Shown: piece after piece, positions 33,657-44,512 of the stretch
Numbering within the stretch: position 1 is the first letter of the stretch
Layout: each line of letters starts with the position of its first letter
Assembly: GCA_964017235.1 (NCBI GenBank)
Contig: OZ024930.1
Span: 28,152,614 to 28,216,613, forward strand
Source of the DNA: Sabellastarte sp. h YS-2021
Lineage: Eukaryota; Annelida; Polychaeta; Sabellida; Sabellidae
Direction of reading: 5' to 3'
DNA: 64,000 bases
Translations under genes and position numbers: made by a program
The notes under the pieces: generated by a model
What the model saw: the letters and a program-made list of their open reading frames with translations, nothing else
Database searches by the model: none
Told to the model about the DNA's origin: nothing

Positions 33657-33850
33657 AAAGATGCTTGCTGTAAGTAATACCAAACTGAGGAACACCTCCA
33701 TGCGCCATGATATTTTGTAGTGGGATGCTATTATCATAAGCAAGAGTAACACCAGATCTCCTGAATGAACGAAAACCATGACCAGCTAAAGGGTAATTCA
33801 AAGTTCTTAGTATGAATCTCAGAGGATCCCTAATGCTAGTGAAGCAAATA
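33657..33850 (-). pseudogene. YR recombinase C-terminal relic (Ngaro, lineage of copy 3)
   Basis: The minus strand encodes IRDPLRFILRTLNYPLAGHG followed by FRSFRRSGVTLAYDNS and NIMAHGG. This matches the end of the recombinase of copy 3 (IRDSLKRILISLGIPLSGHG, FRRSGATFAFD, NIMGHG). The catalytic His of the HxxR motif is replaced by Arg, and the tyrosine helix is disrupted. Sequence after the stop also resembles the start of repeat B1 of copy 3. The rest of that element is missing. Confidence 0.7.
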
Positions 33851-34049
33851 ATGGTACATGGTGGGGAAGAAGTCTGGACTGAAGTTACTGTCTAACTGCT
33901 GTGACTGGGCACAGTCATTTATTTTCAAGTAGAGGAAGCTGTACAATGTGATGATCTAATCTAATCTACTGCTTTGTAGGCGCAATATCTTCCCCACAAA
34001 GGGGAACTCCAGTAATCCAGAGTTGTAGTGTGACCAGGAGGGAAGAAGA

Positions 34050-36000
34050 CTAAGTTAGAAACTAGAGCTGAAGAGGTGGGTTTTGAGGTGTTTCCTAAAA
34101 GATGCGACAGAAGGACTGTTTCTTACTTGAAAGGGGAAAGTGTTCCGAAGAGCTGGGGCATAGTGACTGAATTAATTAGAGAAGTGTTTGATTGATTTGT
34201 GAACTCTACAGTCAAAAGTGGGGGTTTGAAGGCACGTGAGTTTGGGGAGTTTGTATTTCTGAAAGAGGTGTAGGGATGAATTAATTCTCTTAGATAAACT
34301 GGTTCACCTTGGTTGAGAATTTTGTATGTAATGGGACCAATTTTAAATTCTACCCTGTACCTGACTGGGGGCCAATGGAGTTTTATTAGTTGAGGGGTAA
34401 TGTGAGAGGATTTAGAGGAATGGGTGACAACCCTGCAGAGTGAGTTTTGGACTAACTGCAATCTCCTTAACTCAAATATCAGTGAGTGATAAGAACAGAG
34501 AATTGCTATTATCCAATCTGCTGCTCACCAAAGCATTCGCTAACAGAACTGATGTTTTAAGGTCTATAAGGGGACAAATTCTGTAGAGGTCTCTTGCATG
34601 AATTCTAGTGAACTTTATGACCTGTGACTCGTGGTTTGAGAAATTGAAATTGGAGTCGAACACCACTCCAAGGTTCCTGACACTTGGTGCTGGTGAGACC
34701 TGATTTCCCAGAATATTGATAGGGAAGTGAGGGAGGAGTTGTTTATGACTTTTTGGGAGACTATGAGAATAAACTCAGGTTAGGTTTTAATTTATTTATA
34801 AGCATAAAATTTTGAATTTTGTTTAGGCAGTTCTTTCATTTTTGTATAGAGTGAGAGAAATTTGCTGGTAAGAATGTTTTGTATAACTGGGTGTCATCGG
34901 CGTAAAAATGGTAGTTAATACTACTGTGGGAATGAATGATCGAACTGATTGGGTTAGTGTAGAGAGAGAGAAAAGAGTTGGACCAGGATGGAGCCCTGGG
35001 AAACTCCATACTGGAGCGCAGCAGGATGTGAGAGTGTGCTACCTACCTTGACTGAGTGTGTCCTTCCCGACAGGTATGATTTGAACCAGCCAAGTGCTAA
35101 CTCATTGATTCCATAGTAAACATAAAGTCTGTCCAGGTCAATAGTGTGGTCAATGGTATTGAATGCGGCGGAGAGTTCCAGAAGGTAAGAGTAGTTACAG
35201 ACTCTCATATTGAGACGAATATCGTTATGAATATTAAGGAGGGTACTTTCAGTAGAATGGTGTTTTCTATAAGATGATTGGAAGGCAGTCATAAGGCCTG
35301 CTTCATCAAGGTGAGTTTGTAGCTGGATGGCTACTACCCTTTCACGTATCTTTGAGATAAATTTAGATTATAGATAGGCCTGTAGTTTGAAGTTTGAAAA
35401 CTTCTTTGTCTAAGGATGATTTTTTGGAGGATTGGGGTAACATGGGCCTGGTTGAAAAAATTTGGACCCTTACCTTGTTCAAGAGAAGCATTGATTATTG
35501 AAGTGATTGGGGTGATGAGAATGTCCAGATAATCAAAAATAAGGAAAGTGGGCCAAGGGTGGAGGGAACATGATTTACTTGAAGAGTTGATAATAATTTT
35601 TGGTAATTTGATCCTCTGTTACAGTAGAGAAAGTGGAAAACATAGCAGGAGGATAGTCTGGGGTGATGTGTTGTGAATTGAGGGAAGTAGAGAATGTTGA
35701 GCCTATTTTCTTCAATTATTTTTTGTGAAGAACGCCACAAATCTGTCAGCCAAAAGCTGAGAGGGCTATTGATGGGGCATTTTGGCTGGTAGTCTGTGTA
35801 ACACATCACCCAGGACATGCTATAACTTTTGTGGGTTGTGGTGATTGTCCTGTATTTTTGCTTTGAGGAATTGAGATTTGGCCTGCATGCAGATTCTGTT
35901 GTACTGGGGGACTTTCTGAGGACCTATCCTGAATGGTTTTTGTCCACTTAAGGATCAAATGAATGCCTGGACTGGAGAGCACAAAGGGACTGTCTTACAT
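34050..36000 (-). pseudogene. CR1/L2-like LINE, decayed ORF2 fragment
   Basis: A broken non-LTR retrotransposon read on the minus strand. From about 35820 downward come a linker region, then (35292-34954) reverse transcriptase motifs FQSSYRKHHSTESTLLNIHN, LLELSAAFNTIDHT and YGVSQGSILVQL. Next (34666-34472) LVSSRLDNSN, then (34461-34123) LIKLHWPPVRYRVEFKI and the C-terminal SFRKHLKTH-type ending. The catalytic FADD block between 34954 and 34666 is not readable. Several stops and frame changes mean it is inactive. No endonuclease domain is visible, so the 5' end is probably truncated near 36000. Confidence 0.75.
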
Positions 36001-36065
36001 ATTTAGATTATGTCATCGCCCTTTGGTTTTTCATCTTGCATTAGCTTGTTAGAATAGCCAGGCAA

Positions 36066-36680
36066 CCCAGCAAATTTCACCATGTGTGGCTTTCATTATT
36101 CTGTGTGGGATCATCCCCATATTCAGTACTTCCTGAAGTCTGTGAAGCTAACCAGACCACTTTGTATTGCCAAGAAAACATTATTGACCACCCTACTCTC
36201 CTGGCTATTGTAGATGCATGTGACAGTATATGTATATGTGAACTGATTACAAAACAGTTTTTCTCGTGGCATTTATTTTGTTTTTGTGGCTTTCCAATAT
36301 CGCACCTCATTTCATTGCCTCCTTTGTTTCTAAAGGGCATATCTAGCTGGTGACCTCATATTTTCCCCCCACCCCAAAATTCTAAAGTTAATCCTGGAGT
36401 GGTTCAAAACCACCCAGACCAAAGACAAAATCCATCTGTTGATACTTCCTTAAGTTGAGGGTTGAAAACTCGGTCCTCATGAAGCTTGCAGAACACCTAT
36501 GCAGCTGTATAATCCTTCAGATAATGATTCTCTATTCCACTTTAAGTTGGCAACCTCCTGGGTCTCATTAACTGATACCTTGATCAACAAAACCTTGTCA
36601 AAAATAAACCTCAACTTGGGCCTCCCCTCTAATTATTTCACATGCCAATCCTTCAGATGATCTGGAACTTTGTGTCCAAT
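36066..36680 (+). pseudogene. YR recombinase relic on the plus strand (lineage of copy 4)
   Basis: In drifting frames the plus strand encodes a recombinase related to that at 57757-58771. At 36078-36170 it reads VWDHPHIQYFLKSVKLTRPL (copy 4: LWDHPNMRYLLKSVKINRPI). At about 36380-36440 it reads ILEWFKTTQTKDKIHLLILP (copy 4: VIKWTKTIQARDKVHLLTLP). From 36480 it reads LYNPSDNDSLFHFK, TLINKTLSKINLNLGLPSNY and SFR. Stops and lost catalytic residues show long decay. It abuts the truncated 5' side of the LINE. Confidence 0.7.
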
Positions 36681-36759
36681 GCACATGTCCTATACAATAG
36701 ATCAAATTTCATAGAACATGGAGTTCAGACTGCATGACCATAAATCAGATGAAGCTATT

Positions 36760-37340
36760 CCTATGTCATTTACTGCCTGGTTAAGATAATATGTCCTACT
36801 ACTACTTTGATTTGGGTTTTGAGGGTTTTTTTGGAAAATGTTATACAATTAAATCATACCTATACAGGGCCTTTGCAACTTGTGGTCACTTCAGACTATC
36901 ACATATGTCCCTTGCTCCTCAGGCAGCTTGGCAGTCTTGTCAATCAGGTGAGGGGGTCTGGTAACCTTATAAATGCAGAGTGGGACGGCCTCAACCTGTG
37001 GGGTATTAGTCGTCAGGTGTACAAATGTTAAGATGAGCATTTGACCTTTCAGATCACCTCTGACCTCGATTGTATTATTCTTAGTTAATATGTTGTATCA
37101 ATTGAAAATTTAAGTTTGTATAATGGACGAGGTATAGGTAATTTTGTATGCAAGAACTTTAATCAGTAGTAGTCCCATTTACTCTATTATTAGTATAAAC
37201 ACATATATCTTGTTTTGTTTAAATAAACAATTGCTCCATATGCTTCTTTACTTGAGTGCCGGATTGTGGGGCTGATTTGTAAATAATCCGTCTGAATATG
37301 TTGGTATGCTGAATCGATAAATATACCAAAATACAATGCC
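36760..37340. other. No gene seen
   Basis: The first part may be further recombinase or flank of the relic Ngaro element, too decayed to align by eye. The remainder is AT-rich. Confidence 0.35.
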
Positions 37341-37360
37341 TTAATGTGTAACCTGATAAC

Positions 37361-37921
37361 CTGGGCCCGTATTCACGAAAGATCATATCCAGGGAATAGG
37401 CTTAAATTTCGCAGAAAAATTGCTAAGGCTTTTGTCTTAGTGATATTCACAAAGAAGTTAAGACTAGTCTTAGGCTTAAATAAGGGTTTAGCTTTAGGAC
37501 TGGTGGGTAGTGGGCTTAAATTTTGTAAAGACGACTTAAATATGGCTGCCATAAACTTTTCTCCACTTGAAAATTTGAAATGGCTGTAAATAAAGCATAA
37601 TTATACAGAACACCTCACTAAAGCAGTCTTTGGGGAGTTTATATGTAGTACCAAGGTTTTCTATTTCAATACAGCACTTTTCCTTTGATAAAATGCATTA
37701 AATGAAGGATACATGTCCCCAATAGTATAGTTTGAATAGAAAATAAAGGTCATATGACACAGAAAACCACTGTGGTTATTTGATAATCTTGGGCCTAGCT
37801 AAGTCACCCTTTGTGAATACAATATTTAAGACAAAACTTAGCTGAGACAAAAGTTTCAACTTTAGACCACATTTAAGTATAAGACCTGGCTAAGTCTAAG
37901 ACCCTTCGTGAATACCGGCCC
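37361..37921 (-). mobile_element. Inverted-repeat element (MITE), copy 2
   Basis: Same family as 18083-18665 but in the opposite orientation. Ends: CTGGGCCCGTATTCACGAAA at the left and the complement of GGGCCGGTATTCACGAAGGG at the right. Interior landmarks such as AATATGGCTGCCATAAACTT are shared. No clear target duplication. Confidence 0.65.
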
Positions 37922-38297
37922 TGAGGTTTGACTACAGTTAAAGACTTTCATACTTTATTTGAACAGTTACCTGCTTTGTCTTTGTAGGTAAACTATGTAT
38001 GAAATATACTTTTCAGAATTAACTTTAACACTAGAGTAAACAGAGGTATATTTAATTGGAAGTTTATAGAAATGTATATACAAACTATTGAAAAGGATAT
38101 TTTTTATATCGTGTATATTTGGGGAATGCTTCAGTGATAATTATTGCTCATACATTAATGTTTTATTAAATTGTGTTTTTTTAATAAGTGTCACATGTTG
38201 GTCTTAATATGCGTGAATATGTATCAGTCAGACCAACATAATATAGAGTCATAATTAGGGTTCAGCATGCTGGTTGTATTTATACTTCATTAGCTAG

Positions 38298-38528
38298 TGC
38301 CTGGCTACCAATTATCGCCAGGTACCAATTATAGCCATCCCATAATAAAATGTTCTGATGGCAGTACCGGCAACATATCTTCAAAGCCTTTTGGTGTACA
38401 TTTGTTCCATTCAGTGGAAATAGTTATACCTTATTTACTGGCTTGGGAAGGTACTGTTTGTCAAGTTATGTTTATTTCAATTCTGCCTGGCGATAAATTG
38501 GTGCCCGGCGATAATTGATAGCAAGGCA
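38298..38528 (+). mobile_element. 231-bp inverted-repeat element
   Basis: The left end TGCCTGGCTACCAATTATCG is matched inverted at the right by TGCCTTGCTATCAATTATCG, and similarity continues through a second CCAATTA motif. The inverted ends are about 35 bp. No coding capacity and no convincing target duplication. Confidence 0.6.
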
Positions 38529-38534
38529 GTCGTG

Positions 38535-39370
38535 GTACAAAGATAAATTACACCAGGGACGAAATGGGAAAGAAAAATTATAATTTAAGCCCTAATTTGT
38601 TAACTTTGTTCACAAAGCCACCTCAACAAAAACTGATTGAGCCGGTAACACTGTTGAGTTACACGTCTTAGTTCTAAGCCTTGCCCTGGCTAAGTCTGAG
38701 AGAGTTTGTGCAGTTCAGCCTTTCCAATAAGAACCTGTTTTACATTGTCTACAATTATACAGGTTTTTCTAAGGACTGCATTTAATGCCCCAACAAAAAT
38801 TATCCCGTGATATTGACAAGTTAACGGACCAGTATGAGACAATAGTTTGGCCTCAGTTGAATAGACAAAAGCATTTTTGTTGATGACTTTATTGTCATAA
38901 TATTATGAAGTTGTCATGGGATCAAGTAATTATGGTATGCTATTATTGTCATATGCCACTTTTTAATCCCCTATACTACACGCTAGATTTGACAGTTATT
39001 GTGTCAAAATACAAAGACGGGACTACAAGGGCGTTTTTCCATTGACACTTAAGTGCATTAATAGGTCCGTATAGACACATATGTAGAATTAACCCAGAAG
39101 CCGGATTTGTTAAAGAACCGATGATAATTTGGGGGGTTTAGTCATAAAACTTTAGTCGAATATTTCTGTGTTGTCCTTTTGTTTGCCTTGTCATTGATCA
39201 AAGGTTCAAATGTGTCTGAAAAATATGCGACTAGTCCTGTTTAAAAAAGGAGAGGAAAATGGCGAAACTTCTAATCAATTTTAATCTTTTATAGTCCTTA
39301 ATATCCATCGTTTTTAGACTCCTCTAAAAGCAACTATACGTAACCGTATTAATTAATTGTAGGTCCATTG
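38535..39370. other. No gene seen
   Basis: Noncoding, AT-rich; no repeat recognised. Confidence 0.45.
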
Positions 39371-39378
39371 ACTTAGTC

Positions 39379-39530
39379 AGGGGCCTGTTTCACAAAGGGT
39401 CTTTGACATAGCTGGGACTTAAATCTGAGCCTTTTGCCTTAGATTAGTCTGGGACTTAAAATTAATTCCACAAAAAGATGGCTTAGCTAAGTCTAAACTT
39501 ATCAAATAGCCACCCCAGTAAATATTACTG
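39379..39530 (+). repeat. Partial relative of the 'GTATTCACGAA' MITE
   Basis: GGGGCCTGTTTCACAAAGGG followed by a GACATAGCTGGGACTTAA region and a GGCTTAGCTAAGTCTAAAC string resembles one end of the elements at 18083 and 37361. The other end is not found. Confidence 0.35.
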
Positions 39531-39934
39531 GGTTTTGTAAACATTTGAAGGAAACATTTTGCAAAGATTAAAAATGATGGGTACGAAAACCATTTATTAA
39601 TAGAATGTTTTTAAAATGTTTTATGTAAACCATTTATTAATCATTTAATGATAAATGTGAGAAAAATGTTACAAATGGATATAATAATGTCTGAATAATA
39701 ATGGGGTCAGAGGTCAAATTCAATATCTTTAAGGTTGCTCAATAATGAAAATAATATTTTTATGTCTAAAATTGTGACATATCATTTGTCCCAAGTGAAA
39801 AGATTTGTTGTACCAATGAAAGGATTAGCCTTAAGATTTAGGATCTAAAGTCTTAGGACCTGCCTCCAACTGTTTCAGCTGATAATAATAAGCCCCAATA
39901 ACTTTTGAGGAGTAACCTGGAGCCTTATGTCAGA

Positions 39935-40095
39935 GGTCCTCAGTGGCCCAGTGGGTCAGCAGGTTTGCCATATAATCACGGGTTGTCTCCTGTGTGTGGA
40001 TTCGACTCCCACAAGTAACAATGCTGAGAGCTTGCCCCGACATGTCCCTGGCTGTTGAATGGAATGTAAAAACCCAACTTCGGCCTTTGGAGACT
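39935..40095 (+). mobile_element. tRNA-derived SINE (family of 53284-53408)
   Basis: A tRNA-like head with box A-like GTGGCCCAGTGGGTCAGCAG and box B-like GGATTCGACTCCC, followed by the body GTCCCTGGCTGTTGAATGG and AAAAACCCAACTTCGGCCTT. The same body occurs at 53340-53408 and, on the minus strand, around 56183. This copy keeps the 5' head that the 53-kb copy lacks. Confidence 0.65.
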
Positions 40096-40099
40096 TGTG

Positions 40100-40900
40100 C
40101 AATACACATATCTAATTCTCTTTGGATGATAACAATTGGTTAAATTTTGTGAAGGAGAAAATAGGATATCTGGAAATGACACAGAGATAAACCACAACCC
40201 AATAAACATAAGTCACACAGGTACTGGTGGAGTATAAACAAATCTCATCTCAAAAATAAGTTCATCTTTGGGTTTGAACTTCATCTGTATTTTATAACAC
40301 TTGTTATATAACTTGTACAAATATAAAACCCATTAACTGGATAATTTGACTGCATTTGTATTTGAGCTTTGTTTATGCAGTGCTTAGCTCCGTATCAAGG
40401 CACAAACCTAATCTTGGCACAATCCCGAAGAAAGAATAATTTTTGTTATTTGATTGTCATCGGCAAAACTCGTGCACATCTACCTACCAAATAAGGGAAT
40501 TTAAACCAAAATTTTAATACTGTGAGAGACAAAAATGTTAAAATATTTTTATCTCTTACAGTATTAAATTGTTGAGTTCTCATTTTTAGGCATTGTAAAT
40601 TTAACAGTAGTATTAACACGTTAAAATGTACAGTTTTGTGGTAATAATTATGATAAACAGGTAACACATTAACTGGTTATAAATGAAATTACTACAAGAA
40701 AGCTGTTTCAATTGTTTAGGGGATAGCCTAGATAAGTAGTCCAACATCAGCTATCTCCATTTCATACATTTCTAGTATTGTTTTTATTATAATATTTAGT
40801 TGAATGTTAAAAATGTTGACAGGATTTGTAGAATTAGTTTTGTTAAAAATTTATAGAAATAGCCAACTGAAATGAAATGAAATAAATCTATTTATCTATC
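40100..40900. other. No gene seen
   Basis: AT-rich. A complementary pair, TGTGAGAGACAAAAATGTTA and its near-inverse ATCTCTTACAGTATTAAAT, lies at 40515-40567 and could form a hairpin. No gene. Confidence 0.35.
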
Positions 40901-40907
40901 TTATTAA

Positions 40908-41058
40908 TATCCTTATGCAAACTGTGCCCAGTTGGTACGCTGATTTCAAGTAGAAATTATATTATCGCCAAATAAAAAACACTGTAAAAGGTAAATTGAT
41001 TTGTCTTTTTGCACCTCGTTTGTTTGTAGCTTGCGCTTGTGTCAATGTATATCTTAAT
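40908..41058 (+). repeat. Interspersed repeat family 'TATGCAAA', copy 3
   Basis: CCTTATGCAAACTGTGCCCA, TATATTATCGCC, ACACTGTAAAAGG and GCTTGCGCTTGTGTCAATGT in the same order and orientation as at 5125 and 28080. It ends where the mariner-like element begins. Confidence 0.55.
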
Positions 41059-41469
41059 CTAGATTGAACTTCTGTCCCGTCGCCAATTGCTATTGATTTT
41101 CCGATGGACACAATGGCGAGGGACAGGGTTCACATGTACCTGTTTTCTGTGTAAAGTTTGGACGGCATATTTGTGCACATATTACCACAAATATAAAGTG
41201 TTATTTACATTCTTTGTGTGCACTGCTATCTGCAAAAAAAAAAAAAAAAAAAAATTCCTGGCTTGTAAAAGCAGTTTAGTGCAACAACATATGTATTATA
41301 ACCTAGATACAGCTATGTAGACGTATCAAAGAATTTCTAAGGTTAATGCAATAAGTTCCAACAGTTCAAATTTACACAGAAAACAAGTACATGTGAGCTC
41401 TGTCCCTCGCCATTGCGTACCATCAGAAATATCAACAGCAATACGCGACGGGACAGAAACTCGGTCTAG
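41059..41469 (+). mobile_element. Mariner-like MITE with about 110-bp inverted repeats
   Basis: The two halves are long imperfect inverted repeats: TTCTGTCCCGTCG then AATGGCGAGGGACAG then TCACATGTAC on the left, all repeated inverted on the right. Both ends abut TA within CTAG, consistent with the TA target duplication of Tc1/mariner transposons. The loop contains a run of about 20 A (41236-41254). The product of transcription would fold into a hairpin. Confidence 0.65.
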
Positions 41470-41474
41470 GCAGA

Positions 41475-42000
41475 GCCCAGAGTTAAGTCGGGGAATGCAA
41501 TGCAAGACTTAAGTGTTCACTGAAACAAGCTCCTGCATAAAAAAATCTACACCAGAAAGAAGGCTATTGAACAAGTTGGTAAATTGACACAACCTTAGAA
41601 GGTAACAAACAAATTGAAAACAATAGATGTAATATCTACCTGGTAGGGCGCCCTCACACAAATGCATGGCTTTGTAAGTTATTCTGTCGATAATGGCCAG
41701 CCGGCACTTTATTATGCAAACTTAATGACCTCTGAAGCTTGTCAAGGCCAAATAACCACCAGCTTTACACAATGGATGTGCTTACAGGCAATTATCTATT
41801 ATAAAACCATGCCAATTGAAACTAGTTTAATTAATTTAATAATTTAATACATTCCACTTAATGGTAAAACTATGTATTCTTTTGCAAGGTCAATGACACT
41901 TATCCTCTTAGCCTTGTTACTTAGTTTAAGTTTATATGTCATAAGGTTTTAATAGATGTGGGTTTTAATTTCAATTGTTAAAGAAAAGGTAGTGAACTTA
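41475..42000. other. No gene seen
   Basis: Noncoding sequence between the mariner-like MITE and the degenerate tandem array. Confidence 0.45.
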
Positions 42001-42039
42001 AATTTAATGTAGCTACAACAAAGTTTTGAAGTTACAAAG

Positions 42040-42950
42040 GACTTACTCATTTGAAAAATAGCCAAGTAGCAATTACCCAGTTAGCTGTGGTGCTATAACT
42101 GTGATGATTTGCCATGTCACACAACATTGAAAAGTAGATGAACAGCAACATATTTGATAAAAATTTATTATATTAAATGCTTTGAAGTTTCAACTAATTT
42201 ACTAATTTACAAAATAGTAAAGTAGCTATACTCAGTTAGCATTATAGCTATAGCTCTGAAAATTTTCCATGACATGAAAGGCAGGTACAAAGCAGTTAGA
42301 ATAACATATTTTATCAAAAAACCTCTAAACTGAACATTTTTGATGTTATAATCAACTTACTCACTGCAGAATGTCTCAATGGCTATTACTCAGTCAGATA
42401 TGGAGCTACAGCTCTGAACGTTTCACAAAAATGATCTAAATTCAATAGTTTTGTAATTACAAGTCATTTACTCAGATAGGAAGTATCAAAGTAGCTATTG
42501 CTCATTTAGCTATTTAACTACAGTTCTGAAAATATATAATGACACCAATCAACAAGAATTAGGTGAACAACACTTTCCACAAAAATGCTCTACGTTCAAT
42601 AATTTTGTAGTTAAAAGTGATTTACTCAACGCTGAACTATCAAAGTATTAATAAATCAGTTAGCTATAAGGATACAGCTCTAAAAATAGCCATGACACAA
42701 AACTTTAACACAAAACATTGTAACTATAACAGTTAGAAAGAACTATGCCATTTACTCATTTCCGGCACTTTTAAACACAGACAATAGCTATTACTCTTTA
42801 AACGATTGAGTTAGACCTCAATAACAGGTACCATCTTGAAGGCACAGAATTTAGTAAAATGCTGTAAATGTAGTCATTTTGGGGATATAAGGAATTTACT
42901 TAAAATAACCACTGGCACTATTACTCACTTAGCTATGGAAGTTGATCTGT
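42040..42950 (+). repeat. Degenerate tandem array, about seven units of 110-160 bp
   Basis: A core like GCTATTACTCAGTTAGCTAT followed by a stretch like AGCTACAGCTCTGAAAAT recurs near 42071, 42223, 42381, 42493, 42645, 42786 and 42916. Between cores, ATTTACTCA and CCATGACACAAA recur. The units are strongly diverged, so the array is old. It lies directly downstream of Ngaro copy 2. Confidence 0.6.
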
Positions 42951-42959
42951 AATAGCAGG

Positions 42960-43515
42960 AAAAATACTGCGGACTAAAGTCGTTGAAGCAAATGATCCCA
43001 CAGACCTCACAAAAACCTGTAAATTTAAGTGATGTAGTTACAGTCCCGCTGAACAACAAAGAAGCAATGGGATTTAAAATTTTATTATTATTCATAACAT
43101 TATTTAAACATTCCATTACATAATCAGTTGGACTAACATATGTTTGTAAACACAAGACATTACACCATACTATAATGCATGATATTCTGTTAAAGTGAAC
43201 GCAGGCGAAAGGCCATAATAAAATTACTGACTGTTACATACACAATACTAGGTATTAAGCAAATGGTAAAACATTGATTAAAACAATATAGATGAAATAT
43301 ATATGATAACACATGACTGACAGTAGCCCGGCATGGAGGGCCATAATAAAAATACTGCCTGCTAAGGCTAATAATAGTATCACACATCTGACCCACGCAA
43401 TTTAACCCCGATTAATGAATAAGGTCATAGGTCAAATATTACTAGCAGGTGTGAATATAAACCCAGAGTGAGTAAATGAACTACAATAAGCTAGCCCCAA
43501 ACCCAAGTAGAAGTG
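42960..43515. other. 3' flank of Ngaro copy 2; split repeats not identified
   Basis: This is where B1-A2-B2 of copy 2 should be. Only a short repeated GGCCATAATAAAA-TACTG motif is visible, at 43211 and 43341. The expected long direct repeats could not be found by eye. Confidence 0.35.
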
Positions 43516-43518
43516 TAG

Positions 43519-44491
43519 CTATGTAGAGAGATGTGAAGAAAACAAGCGTGATACTGCAGAAGTGGCCAAAGGAGGGGAGCGAATGTATCTCCAGACGCAC
43601 TGGGAGGACCAAGTACCTTGCTGCTGAATATCCTGTATAGAGGCCCCATGATTGTAAGCCCATGTGGCCCCACCACGCCTGAAGTCATGAAAAGTCAAGC
43701 CCCTGGCCAACTGTAAAGCCCTAGATACATCCGTCAAGTGTTTTCTAGCAACAGAATCAGTCAGAATGGTTGATTTTCCCAATTTAGTATACAGGAACAA
43801 AGGATCATTATTTCCTGACACCACAAGATCCAGCATAGCTTTCAAAGCAGAAACTGGACATAATTGAGAGGAATTTAGATTAGGAATATTAATAGTGACA
43901 ATGGTCCTTCTATTTTGCATTGTTTTTGACCATTTAACAATGATAACTGCACCTTTATCTGAAAAAACAATATCTGCTCTGCAAAGATGCCTACCGCTGT
44001 CAAAAAGAGCTGCAGAATGTGGCAAAATATTGAATAACCTAAAAAATGAGAAAAAAACACAATAAATACAGAGCTTTAAAAGCACTGGATGAGGTAATTC
44101 TTCACAAGTTATAATAATCCTGGAAAGTAGGAATTCATCAATAGGCAAATATAATACCAGATCTAGAGGTCTATTAATAGTAATGGCTTTAATAAAAAGC
44201 TGGATCCTGTTGTCCCTGAATGATACAGTGTCACAACCAAATATGATACACATACATCTCAAAGCTGTGATATAGTTTGTGACATTGGATGCTGAACAAC
44301 CAGCCTGCACTAAGTACTCCATAAAAGTACAGTACTTACAGATATGTTCTGCACAGAAGCTGTACCAAGGTACAGGAAGGCCAAAAAATCTTTCAACATA
44401 CGCATATAAGAGGTCATAGTTGAAGGCCTGAATGCCTGCCACAGCCGAAGATTAGCAGCTGAAGCTAGTGCCTGCCCAAGGCCCTGAAAAT
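43519..44491 (-). pseudogene. Ngaro copy 2 tyrosine recombinase (frameshifted)
   Basis: The N-terminal part (44501 to about 44330: DFQGLGQALASAANLRLWQA then FRPSTMTSY) and the main part (about 44400 to 43519) are in different frames, so there is one frameshift. The main part keeps Arg in SFFRLFNILPHS, Lys in IIVKWSK, His and Arg in FHDFRRGGATW, Trp in GTWSS and Tyr in WRYI. The usual His before Trp is Gln. A TGTTTTCAG acceptor-like sequence sits directly upstream (AG at 44492-44493). Confidence 0.8.
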
Positions 44492-44512
44492 CTGAAAACA
44501 CAGTGGATAATG

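Noticed and set aside
36077-36353. Overlapping frames of 87-89 codons on both strands
   Set aside because: The plus-strand protein signal lies in another frame, as a decayed recombinase; these frames are by-products.
39935-40020. Functional tRNA gene
   Set aside because: Box A and box B are present, but the stem pairs and anticodon arm are not consistent and the SINE body follows directly.
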